From a virus, in IMG/VR virus record IMGVR_UViG_3300021962_000835, positions 1-20,217 of that record: a DNA stretch of 20,217 nucleotides, one strand, 5' to 3'. The translations under genes were made by a program, and so were the position numbers. Positions 1 through 5,803 of the stretch are shown one piece after another; position 1 is the first letter of the stretch, and every line of letters starts with the position of its first letter. Under the pieces are notes generated by a model. It ran no database searches and was not told the origin of the DNA. It saw only the letters and a list, made by a program, of their open reading frames with translations.

Positions 1-19
1 CCTGAGTAGCCACGCTAAT

Positions 20-409
20 ATGATTCGGAAAACAAAAATAGTTAAATCCAAGAAACATCTTGAGTGGGTTGGCAGAAATCATGTTTGTATTAAATGCCGA
101 TCTAATTATTCTGTTCAGGCTTGTCATATTCGCAAAACCGATCAAACTGGTAATGTTGGCTGGGGAACTAAAGGCGGAGATGCTTTTGTTATTCCTATGT
201 GCTACTTATGTCATCAACAACAACATTCCATGAATGAAGTTTTATTTTATTGCCAACTTAATATAAATCCTATACGAGTGGCAGAAGCATTGGCTTCCAA
301 AAGTCCGTGCAAGAAAATTAAACAACTAACTAAGGAAGGACACTATGACGAACCAATCAAGTATTGGGATAATCTCCAAGCAAGTACAAAAAGCACTACT
401 CAACAATAA
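20..409 (+). CDS. HNH-like zinc-binding putative nuclease (may be 5' truncated)
   Basis: Small protein with the pattern of phage HNH/DUF968-like putative nucleases. A CxxC pair (C23, C26) is followed by QACHIR (about residues 33-38), a glycine-rich stretch, then IPMCYLCHQQQH (about 58-69), giving Cys and His residues that could form a zinc-ribbon and betabeta-alpha metal site. Members of this group are thought to nick or cut DNA in phage recombination or replication, but no activity is shown here. The reading frame is open from base 2 to the ATG at 20 with no stop, and no clear Shine-Dalgarno precedes that ATG, so the real start may lie before the window. Its 3' end overlaps the next gene by 65 bases. 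Family assignment is from remembered motif patterns, not a search. Confidence 0.6.
   Translation: MIRKTKIVKSKKHLEWVGRNHVCIKCRSNYSVQACHIRKTDQTGNVGWGTKGGDAFVIPMCYLCHQQQHSMNEVLFYCQLNINPIRVAEALASKSPCKKIKQLTKEGHYDEPIKYWDNLQASTKSTTQQ
332..340 (+). promoter_or_regulatory. Strong Shine-Dalgarno inside the upstream gene
   Basis: AAGGAAGGA lies four bases before the ATG at 345, inside the last part of the HNH-like gene. It decides the start of the following gene and supports a real 65-base coding overlap. Confidence 0.6.
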
Positions 410-608
410 AATCTATAAAGACAATGAGTTCTTTGAATTAGATCAAAAGAAAATTCTTATTTCAATTTTAAAAGACAAACTAAATATTAGTTATGCAAAG
501 CTAGGCAAGGAACTAAATCTAAGTTGGTTTCCTGTATATAAATCTTGTGAGATAGCCAAAAAAAAATACGCAAATATTTTAGAGCAAGTGATGAAGGTAA
601 TCAAATGA
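345..608 (+). CDS. Small putative helix-turn-helix protein
   Basis: An 87 aa protein of unknown function. Residues about 45-75 (SYAKLGKELNLSWFPVYKSC and the following basic helix) read like a helix-turn-helix, with a conserved-looking LGKELNLS turn, so DNA binding is plausible but only inferred. The start at 345 is chosen because of the strong ribosome binding site four bases upstream, even though it overlaps the previous gene by 65 bases. The stop overlaps the next start as ATGA (605-608), indicating translational coupling to the replication-type gene. A run of nine A residues (558-566) lies near the 3' end and is a potential slippage or sequencing-error site. Confidence 0.6.
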   Translation: MTNQSSIGIISKQVQKALLNNKIYKDNEFFELDQKKILISILKDKLNISYAKLGKELNLSWFPVYKSCEIAKKKYANILEQVMKVIK

Positions 609-1213
609 ATTATAAAAATGGATTTGTTTTATTACACCGAAAAATATTCAATTCTACTGACTTTAAAAACCAATTAGATGTTTCTGTATTTATTTATCTT
701 ATGTCTATGGCTTCGCATGAGGCTTGTGAAGTTATCTATCGCTGTAAGAAAATAGTTCTCCAAAGAGGAGAGGTTTGTATTGCTGAACGAGATTTAGCTA
801 AAAAGTTTGATATTACTAAGTCTAAGGTAAAATCAATAATTAAGCGGTTAATTAGCAACCATAATTTGTACCAAAGAACGACCAAACGATTGAGTGTATA
901 TACCATTGTAAAATATGAGAAATATCAATCTTTGGATAAGCAAAACGACCATAAAACAACCAAAAACTCTACCACAGAACAATTAAATAAATTAAATAAA
1001 TCAAATATTAGTATATATACTAAATCTAATAATAAATTTATGAATAAGAAAATAGATATTAAGTCTAGCAAAGTACCTCTGAAGGACTTAAAACAAACTA
1101 TCTATGAAAATGAATCTGTGTCGGAATTTGAGGTTGCTCGGCAAAGACTAAGCAAAGACCGCTTTGAAGATTTTATAAAATTTAAACTTGCGGAATTAGA
1201 CAAATCAAACTAA
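605..1213 (+). CDS. Phage replication-type winged-helix protein
   Basis: A 202 aa protein with the look of phage replication-initiator or replisome-organiser N-terminal domains. A hydrophobic helical segment (about 6-40) precedes RGEVCIAERDLAKKFDITKS (54-73) and a recognition-helix-like KVKSIIKRL, then a wing ending in YTIVKYEKYQ (about 99-108). That order (a 'RGE-x-x-x-x-x-RDLA' lead, HTH, then an 'I-x-x-Y-x-x-Y' strand) is typical of the winged-helix part of phage O/DnaD-like proteins. The remainder is Asn/Lys/Ser-rich linker and a charged C-terminus. It starts by ATGA overlap with the previous gene, with GAAGG just upstream. No helicase or helicase loader is seen in the window, so a purely regulatory role remains possible. 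Confidence 0.6.
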   Translation: MNYKNGFVLLHRKIFNSTDFKNQLDVSVFIYLMSMASHEACEVIYRCKKIVLQRGEVCIAERDLAKKFDITKSKVKSIIKRLISNHNLYQRTTKRLSVYTIVKYEKYQSLDKQNDHKTTKNSTTEQLNKLNKSNISIYTKSNNKFMNKKIDIKSSKVPLKDLKQTIYENESVSEFEVARQRLSKDRFEDFIKFKLAELDKSN

Positions 1214-1223
1214 AGGGAGAATC

Positions 1224-1361
1224 ATGCCGTTGAAAAAAGGATATTCCAAAAAATCTATCAGCTATAACATTAAGCGAGAAATGAAAGCTGGTAAAAAAAC
1301 TAAACAAGCTGTTGCAATAGCATTATCTGTTGCAAGAAAAGCTAAAAGGAAAAAGAAATAA
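1224..1361 (+). CDS. Tiny basic protein, DUF6496-like
   Basis: A 45 aa protein beginning MPLKKGYSKKSISYNIKREM and ending in a lysine/arginine-rich tail (ARKAKRKKK). The order 'LKKGYSKKSIS-NIK-EM-AGK--KQAVAIALS-ARKAK' matches, from memory, a very small protein family common in marine phages (DUF6496). Function is unknown; the charge suggests nucleic acid or virion binding. GGGAG at 1215-1219 lies just before the ATG, and the stop shares one base with the next start (TAATG at 1359-1363). It is easily missed because of its length. Confidence 0.75.
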   Translation: MPLKKGYSKKSISYNIKREMKAGKKTKQAVAIALSVARKAKRKKK

Positions 1362-1645
1362 TGGACAATATAACTAAATTAGACCCTGATACATCAACTG
1401 GAACTTACACAGTAGAAAATACATCAGTACAATCTGCTGTTATTATAACTGGTTCAGGTAAAGTTAGAATAGCTACAACAACTCATGCACATATTAAATT
1501 TGGTGCTAATCCAACAGCCACAGAGAATGATCCACTTATGCCTACTGACCATGTAGAGGTATTTTCATTTAAGTCAGGCGACAAGGTAGCATTTATAGGA
1601 CATGGTGCTGGATCAGGCGAAATTTCAATTACAGCAATAGACTAA
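1361..1645 (+). CDS. Beta-rich phage protein of unknown function
   Basis: A 94 aa protein with alternating hydrophobic residues and many Thr, Ser and Gly, suggesting a compact beta fold. The segment HAHIKFGANPTATENDPLMP followed by a GDKVAFIGHGAGSGEISIT ending resembles small phage proteins that could be minor virion or decoration components, but I cannot assign a role. It sits between two tiny basic proteins, joined to both by one-base TAATG overlaps, so the three are probably co-translated. No signal peptide or membrane segment is visible. Confidence 0.65.
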   Translation: MDNITKLDPDTSTGTYTVENTSVQSAVIITGSGKVRIATTTHAHIKFGANPTATENDPLMPTDHVEVFSFKSGDKVAFIGHGAGSGEISITAID

Positions 1646-1764
1646 TGGCGGGACTAACTACTTCATCAACATTATCTGAATTGATCGTTAAAAAATTTGG
1701 TAAAGGACGATACAAAATAAAATCAGGCAAAGGCAAAAGCTACACTAAACGAAAGAAAAAATGA
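1645..1764 (+). CDS. Tiny basic protein of unknown function
   Basis: A 39 aa protein, MAGLTTSSTLSELIVKKFGK then a Gly/Lys-rich tail ending KRKKK. The start overlaps the previous stop by one base (TAATG at 1643-1647) and the stop overlaps the next start as ATGA (1761-1764). That exact fit into the operon is the main evidence that it is real. About a third of its residues are Lys or Arg, so DNA, RNA or virion binding is plausible. I do not recognise a family. Confidence 0.55.
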   Translation: MAGLTTSSTLSELIVKKFGKGRYKIKSGKGKSYTKRKKK

Positions 1765-2084
1765 GAAAACCCAAGTCCGTTAAGTTTGGGCATAGGGATT
1801 TGAACATAAAATACATTACTCATAAAGAAGCAAACAAAAGAGGAATTTATGGGGAAGTTCAAACAAGCACCAATACTATTTTGATAGACAAATCATTAGA
1901 CGGCAAAGTTACCTTAAACACAATCATACATGAATTAATCCATGTCATAGCTGAACATTACCATTGGAACTTACCAGCTAAAGACGAAGAACTTGTTTGT
2001 GAAACTACTGGAAACGCATTAGCAGATTTATTTAATCAGAATCCTAAATTAGTAGAATATCTTGCATTTGTGTTTAAAAAGTAG
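1761..2084 (+). CDS. HExxH zinc metallopeptidase-like protein
   Basis: A 107 aa protein with a clear zincin motif HELIH at residues 57-61, followed by VIAEH and then a helix EELVCETTGNALADL whose glutamates (about 76-80) can supply the third zinc ligand. A beta-hairpin before the motif (EVQTSTNTILID) is typical of compact SprT/ImmA-like phage peptidases. The product is therefore probably a single-domain Zn-dependent protease; its substrate is unknown. It begins by ATGA overlap with the 39 aa gene. It lies about 7 kb from the capsid gene, so a role as prohead protease is not supported by position; cleavage of a host or phage regulator is an alternative. Confidence 0.75.
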   Translation: MRKPKSVKFGHRDLNIKYITHKEANKRGIYGEVQTSTNTILIDKSLDGKVTLNTIIHELIHVIAEHYHWNLPAKDEELVCETTGNALADLFNQNPKLVEYLAFVFKK

Positions 2085-2097
2085 TAGGCAGAAAATA

Positions 2098-2111
2098 CGA
2101 TTACATAATCG
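2098..2111. promoter_or_regulatory. Palindrome upstream of the ParB-methyltransferase gene
   Basis: CGATTA-CA-TAATCG, two perfect six-base arms around a two-base centre, lies in the 34-base gap before the methyltransferase ATG at 2119. This is one of the few non-coding gaps in the window. Its position would suit an operator for a DNA-binding protein, or a weak hairpin over the ribosome binding site. Short palindromes occur by chance, so this is tentative. Confidence 0.25.
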
Positions 2112-2118
2112 GTAAATT

Positions 2119-3297
2119 ATGGAACTACAAACTAGAAAAGTATCTGATCTTATACCCTACATTAATAATAGTAGGACACATTCTGAAGAACAAATAAATC
2201 AAATTATAAGTTCTATTAAAGAATTTGGATTTACCAATCCTATTTTACTTGAAGAAGAAAACGGAATCATAGCTGGTCATGGTAGGCTCATGGCAGTTAA
2301 AAAAATGGGTTGGACAGAAGTTCCTTGTGTAACCATAAAAGGATTAACTAAAACACAAATAAAAGCACTTAATATTGCAGATAATCAAATAGCTTTAAAT
2401 GCTGGTTGGGATTTGGACAAACTTAAATTAGAAATTAAAGGATTAGATGAGGATAATTTTAATTTAGACATATTAGGGTTTAATAAGAATCAAATAGATG
2501 ATTTTTTATTTGAAGAAAAACAAGGTTTAACAGATGATGATGCAACACCTGAAATAGATGAATCAAAAGTTAAATCTAAGTTGGGAGATATATTTATTTT
2601 AGGAGATCATAGACTAATGTGTGGAGATAGCACAAAAATAGATGATACTGATAAATTAATTAATAAACAATCAATGGATTTAGTATTTACTGATCCACCT
2701 TATGGAATAAATGAAAAAGGAGATAGATCAAATAGAGGTGGTTTAACACAAGGAAATAAATTAAAAGATTTTAAAGATGATACTATTCAATATGCTGTAG
2801 ATGCCTATAATATTTGTGAAGGAGTTTACAAAATACCTAGACAAGTATGGTGGGGTGCAAATTATTATTGCCATCATTTACCTTTATCTAATAATTGGTT
2901 TGTTTGGGATAAAAGAGTAGAAGAAAAACAAAAAGACACTCAATCTGATTGTGAATTAGCATGGGTTAAATCTAAATGGTCATCTATTAGAATATTTAGA
3001 CATCTATGGAAAGGCATGATGAAAGATTCAGAAAAAGGTCAAAGAAGAGTACACCCAACTCAAAAACCAATAGCATTAGCAGAGTGGAGTTTTGATTATT
3101 TTAAAGATTTTACTAATGTTTTAGATTTATTTGGTGGATCAGGTTCAACATTAATAGCTTGTGAGAAAAGAAACAAAAAATGTTTTATGATGGAATTTGA
3201 ACCATTATATTGTGATACCATAATACAAAGATGGCAAAACTTTACAGGAAAAGAAGCAATACATGAACAAACAGGAAAACGATACAACGAACTCTAA
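2119..3297 (+). CDS. ParB-domain DNA methyltransferase fusion
   Basis: A 392 aa two-domain enzyme. Residues 1-110 form a ParB/Srx-like nuclease-fold domain: DLIPYINNSRTHSEEQI, IIAGHGRLMAVKKMGW and the hallmark NIADNQIALNAGWD (85-98). The rest is a SAM-dependent amino-methyltransferase (N6-adenine or N4-cytosine) with catalytic motif IV TDPPYG at 191-196 and SAM-binding motif I FGGSGST at 338-344. Motif IV before motif I places it in the beta class. The region between them should hold the target-recognition domain. Length is normal for phage ParB-MTases. No restriction endonuclease is nearby, so it is an orphan enzyme. It overlaps the terminase-small-like gene by 35 bases, suggesting co-expression with packaging. 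The specific base and site methylated cannot be read from sequence. Confidence 0.9.
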   Translation: MELQTRKVSDLIPYINNSRTHSEEQINQIISSIKEFGFTNPILLEEENGIIAGHGRLMAVKKMGWTEVPCVTIKGLTKTQIKALNIADNQIALNAGWDLDKLKLEIKGLDEDNFNLDILGFNKNQIDDFLFEEKQGLTDDDATPEIDESKVKSKLGDIFILGDHRLMCGDSTKIDDTDKLINKQSMDLVFTDPPYGINEKGDRSNRGGLTQGNKLKDFKDDTIQYAVDAYNICEGVYKIPRQVWWGANYYCHHLPLSNNWFVWDKRVEEKQKDTQSDCELAWVKSKWSSIRIFRHLWKGMMKDSEKGQRRVHPTQKPIALAEWSFDYFKDFTNVLDLFGGSGSTLIACEKRNKKCFMMEFEPLYCDTIIQRWQNFTGKEAIHEQTGKRYNEL

Positions 3298-3601
3298 AGC
3301 TGGTCGTCCCAAAAAGGAACTAGACTCAGAACAAGTGTATAAATTAGCACTAATGCACTGCTCTATGCAAGAGATGGCAGATTTCTTTAAGGTAGATGTT
3401 AAGACATTAAGAACTAATTATTCCCAAGAAATAATAAAAGGAAAAGCAGAGGGTAAAATTAGATTAAGGAAGAAACAATTTGAAGTAGCTGAGAAGGGTA
3501 ATGTCAGTATGCTTATTTGGCTCGGAAAACAAGTATTAGGTCAATCAGATGGACAAACAGGAGATGATTTTGAGGCTTTACCTTTAACAGATATTCTATA
3601 A
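3263..3601 (+). CDS. Small terminase subunit-like HTH protein
   Basis: A 112 aa protein beginning with a KAGRPKKELD lead, then a helix-turn-helix (residues about 25-55: VYKLALMHCSMQEMADFFKV, DVKTLRTNY) and a C-terminal part, LRKKQFEVAEKGNVSMLIWL GKQ-LGQ. The latter ('RR-QF--A-KGN--MLIWLGKQ-LGQ-D') is characteristic of small terminase-like proteins in many phages. It would bind the packaging site on phage DNA and recruit the large subunit. The large subunit is not adjacent, as is usual, but about 2.2 kb downstream at 5769, after an insert of other genes. Its start lies within the methyltransferase gene, with AGGAAAAG upstream. Confidence 0.75.
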   Translation: MNKQENDTTNSKAGRPKKELDSEQVYKLALMHCSMQEMADFFKVDVKTLRTNYSQEIIKGKAEGKIRLRKKQFEVAEKGNVSMLIWLGKQVLGQSDGQTGDDFEALPLTDIL

Positions 3602-3610
3602 ATAGAATCT

Positions 3611-3889
3611 ATGGCTAAATACAAAGGTAGAGAAGTTTCATTAAATAAACCATTTAGAACTCCATCAGCTTCTAAAAAGTTTGGAGTGTATGTTAAAGAC
3701 AATAGATCAAACAAAATTAAGATAGTTAGATTTGGTGCTAAAGGCATGAGCATCAAGAAAAATATTCCAGCAAGACAGAAATCTTTTATGGCAAGGTTTA
3801 AACCTATACTAGCGAAAGTAAAAGGACAAAAAAGTTTATCTCCAGCTTATTGGGCAGTTAAATCTTGGCGAAAAGGTTTCAAAGTATGA
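3611..3889 (+). CDS. Small basic marine-phage protein of unknown function
   Basis: A 92 aa basic protein starting MAKYKGREVSLNKPFRTPSA and continuing KKFGVYVKD, VRFGAKGMSIKKN, PARQKSFMARF and AYWAVKSWRKG. This series (KGREV-LNKPFRTP, KKF-VYVKD, VRFG---M-I, PAR-KSF-ARF, YW--K-W) recalls a small protein family common in marine phages, where the late part usually carries cysteines in an 'HxC...YWSCKxW' context. Here those cysteines are replaced (ARFKPIL and YWAVKSW), so a metal-binding role seems lost. Function is unknown. It lies between the two terminase genes and overlaps the next gene as ATGA (3886-3889). Family name recalled only loosely (possibly DUF5872). Confidence 0.6.
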   Translation: MAKYKGREVSLNKPFRTPSASKKFGVYVKDNRSNKIKIVRFGAKGMSIKKNIPARQKSFMARFKPILAKVKGQKSLSPAYWAVKSWRKGFKV

Positions 3890-4161
3890 TCAAGTATTTT
3901 TTATTCATGCACATAATGGTATCCGATCCAACTGCACATATTCCTAAGGTCTATGACTTTTGGTTTGACGATTATGAATTAAGATATTTTAAGACAGAAA
4001 AAGATTGTAAAAATAAAGGTAATGAAATAATGACATGGGCTAGGCAATCTATGGAAGATAAAAATTTAACTGTTTTAGACACTTGGTTTGAGTGTGTTGA
4101 GGTACAAAAGAATGAAAAAGCATCATTTAATAATCAACCTAGAGGATATAAAAAAATATGA
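3886..4161 (+). CDS. Hypothetical protein
   Basis: A 91 aa protein of unknown function. I use the ATG at 3886, which overlaps the previous stop as ATGA, rather than an in-frame TTG seven codons earlier; AAAAGG lies about ten bases upstream. The N-terminus is short and hydrophobic (MIKYFLFMHIMV), which might be a weak signal or simply a beta strand. The body has an aromatic-rich stretch (YDFWFDDYELRYF) and two later cysteines at most. The C-terminal half, ending RGYKKI, overlaps the next gene by 50 bases. No family is recognised. Confidence 0.5.
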   Translation: MIKYFLFMHIMVSDPTAHIPKVYDFWFDDYELRYFKTEKDCKNKGNEIMTWARQSMEDKNLTVLDTWFECVEVQKNEKASFNNQPRGYKKI

Positions 4162-4486
4162 CATTAATTTTAGACAAGAAATCATTAACAAAGCTTTCTT
4201 CTTTCAAGCACAAACTATATTGTTGTATGGACATACTTTTAAAAACAGCAAAGAAATTGAAAAGCAAACCTTTACTAGCAACTACGATTTCCATTATGAT
4301 CTTGTTGTTGTTAATAATGTTTTAGAGCATTTACCTTTAGAATATTTGAGTATAGTAATTAAAGATATATTTAGTTACTCAAGTAAGCATGTAATGGTTA
4401 TATTAAACTTTAAATCAGATTTGTTTAAACCAATAATTAAACTACTAAGCAAATACCCTAGACATAGTTTCTATTTTAATTCCTAA
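4112..4486 (+). CDS. Short class I methyltransferase-like protein, degenerate SAM loop
   Basis: A 124 aa protein from the ATG at 4112 (GAGG nine bases upstream; an in-frame TTG at 4088 is less likely). Residues 62-81 read YDLVVVNNVLEHLPLEYLSI, followed by VIKDIFSYSSKHVMVILNF. This is the motif IV/post-IV region of SAM-dependent methyltransferases, where 'YDLV--NNVLEHLP' is typical. The expected glycine-rich motif I (like LDYGCGKG) is here ILLYGHTFK (36-44), which lacks the usual acidic and glycine residues. It is shorter than usual family members and may not bind SAM normally. Another small frame starts by ATGA at 4158, but only this frame carries the methyltransferase-like pattern. The stop shares one base with the next start. 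Confidence 0.55.
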   Translation: MKKHHLIINLEDIKKYDINFRQEIINKAFFFQAQTILLYGHTFKNSKEIEKQTFTSNYDFHYDLVVVNNVLEHLPLEYLSIVIKDIFSYSSKHVMVILNFKSDLFKPIIKLLSKYPRHSFYFNS

Positions 4487-5034
4487 TGTTTGATCCATTT
4501 AATTACATGAAGGATAAGGATTTGCTTGTCATAGGAAATGCAGTTGTTGATCAAGAACCTGATTACTCAAAGTATAATTGCATTGTAAGAATGAATCTTG
4601 GAATTAAAACTAAACCTTGTGATGTATGGATAGACAACTTAGTTAATAAAGCACATGAGTTCTTAGGAGATATACCTGAGTTTAAAAACATTATTAGACT
4701 CAATGCAGAAAAGGACGGCAAAAGAATGGAACGATTACCTAAAGAACTTAAACCTTATGCTTGGTTATGGAACTCTAATGAATATAATTTTATGTGTAGA
4801 GAGTTAGATTATTTAAGACCTACTACTGGATTGATAAGCATCTATTGGATACTAAATAATATTAAGTTTAAATCTATGACCATAACTGGTTATGACTTCT
4901 TTAAAACACCAAATAGATATACAATGGAAACTCATGCAACATCAGGAACATATGTGTACCCATCACATGATATTAGAAAAGATGAGTATTGGATTATGAA
5001 ATGGGCAGAGCAAGGAAAGTATGCAATTATTTAA
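4486..5034 (+). CDS. GT29 sialyltransferase-like glycosyltransferase
   Basis: A 182 aa protein with the layout of family GT29 (sialyltransferases). An N-terminal Rossmann-like segment, DLLVIGNAVVD (12-22) then CIVRMNLGIKTKPCDVWIDN (32-51), corresponds to sialyl motif L (VVGN...VIRMN...DV). RPTTGLISIYWIL (111-123) and MTITGYDFF (131-139) correspond to sialyl motif S (PSTG...V..YGF). H161 with E167 (SHDIRKDE) fits the motif-VS histidine and glutamate. It is short and has no membrane anchor, so it is probably soluble. Known GT29 enzymes transfer sialic acid from CMP-sialic acid; donor and acceptor here are unknown. It is joined by one base to the previous gene and overlaps the following methyltransferase by 14 bases, so they are co-expressed between the two terminase genes. 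Identification is by motif, without a search. Confidence 0.7.
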   Translation: MFDPFNYMKDKDLLVIGNAVVDQEPDYSKYNCIVRMNLGIKTKPCDVWIDNLVNKAHEFLGDIPEFKNIIRLNAEKDGKRMERLPKELKPYAWLWNSNEYNFMCRELDYLRPTTGLISIYWILNNIKFKSMTITGYDFFKTPNRYTMETHATSGTYVYPSHDIRKDEYWIMKWAEQGKYAII

Positions 5035-5803
5035 TGACGATTGTTTGAGGGTATTACCGACAATACCTGATAAGTCTATTGATCTAATTATAACAAGTCC
5101 ACCATATAATTTAGGTTTAAAATATAATACTTACGAAGATTCAAAAAGTGATTACATAGAATGGTTAATAAATATTTTTAATAAATGCTGTAATGTTTTA
5201 AAAGATGATGGTCATTTATTTATTAATTTATCTTCAAGTAAAGAAAATCCATTTACAGCATACAAAATTGCTGAAGGTATAAATTGGAAACTACAAAACA
5301 ATATTATTTGGGCTAAATCAGTTGAAATAGATGGTTATGTTAGGGGTTATAATACACCAACATCAAGTAAAAGATTTTTAAAAAATGGTTGGGAACACTT
5401 ATTTCACTTTACAAAATTTGGTAATACAAAAATAGATTTAAAATCTTCAGGTGTACCTTATAACAACAAATATAATAATGCAGAGAGAATGTTTAAAAAA
5501 ACTGGTAAAAAGTGGACAGCAACGACTAACTGTTGGCACATAACTTATAAAAGTAAAGCCACTAAAGAAATAACAAAACAAATTGCAGGGGATAAAAAAC
5601 ACCCAGCTATATTTCCTGAGAATTTAGTAGAAAAATGTTTAAAGGTTTCTGGTATAAAAAAGGGTAAAATTCTTGATCCTTTTATGGGTACAGGAACAAC
5701 AGGTTTAGTTGCTAAAAAATACAAACTTAATTTTATAGGTATTGAATTAGACAAAGATTATTTTAAACATGCAAAAAATAGGATTGAAAGTGCCGTTATC
5801 TGA
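5021..5803 (+). CDS. Beta-class DNA amino-methyltransferase
   Basis: A 260 aa DNA methyltransferase. Motif IV TSPPYN (residues 25-30) near the N-terminus and SAM-binding motif I DPFMGTGTTG (219-228) near the C-terminus give the beta-class order. The SPPY form is often seen in N4-cytosine enzymes but also in some N6-adenine ones, so the target base is uncertain. IGIELDKDYF (about 239-248) is the acidic motif II region. A target-recognition region lies between. Length is complete for a stand-alone enzyme; no ParB domain and no partner endonuclease are present. It begins inside the GT29-like gene and overlaps the large terminase by 35 bases. This is the second orphan methyltransferase in the packaging region; the two differ in sequence and are not a duplication. 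Confidence 0.88.
   Translation: MQLFNDDCLRVLPTIPDKSIDLIITSPPYNLGLKYNTYEDSKSDYIEWLINIFNKCCNVLKDDGHLFINLSSSKENPFTAYKIAEGINWKLQNNIIWAKSVEIDGYVRGYNTPTSSKRFLKNGWEHLFHFTKFGNTKIDLKSSGVPYNNKYNNAERMFKKTGKKWTATTNCWHITYKSKATKEITKQIAGDKKHPAIFPENLVEKCLKVSGIKKGKILDPFMGTGTTGLVAKKYKLNFIGIELDKDYFKHAKNRIESAVI

Noticed and set aside
558-566. Run of nine A as a second programmed frameshift site
   Set aside because: Both other frames downstream give no recognisable continuation; it is probably just AT-rich coding sequence, with slight potential for sequencing error.
3865-3885. TTG start seven codons upstream for the 91 aa hypothetical protein
   Set aside because: The ATG at 3886 makes the typical ATGA coupling with the previous gene; the TTG has no good ribosome binding site.
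4158-4325. 55-codon frame starting by ATGA overlap with the previous stop (begins MTLILDKKSLTKLSSFKHKL)
   Set aside because: It lies in a different frame from the methyltransferase-like core YDLVVVNNVLEHLP, ends before it and shows only a generic hydrophobic C-terminus. The 4112-4486 frame explains the region better, though the ATGA position keeps some doubt.
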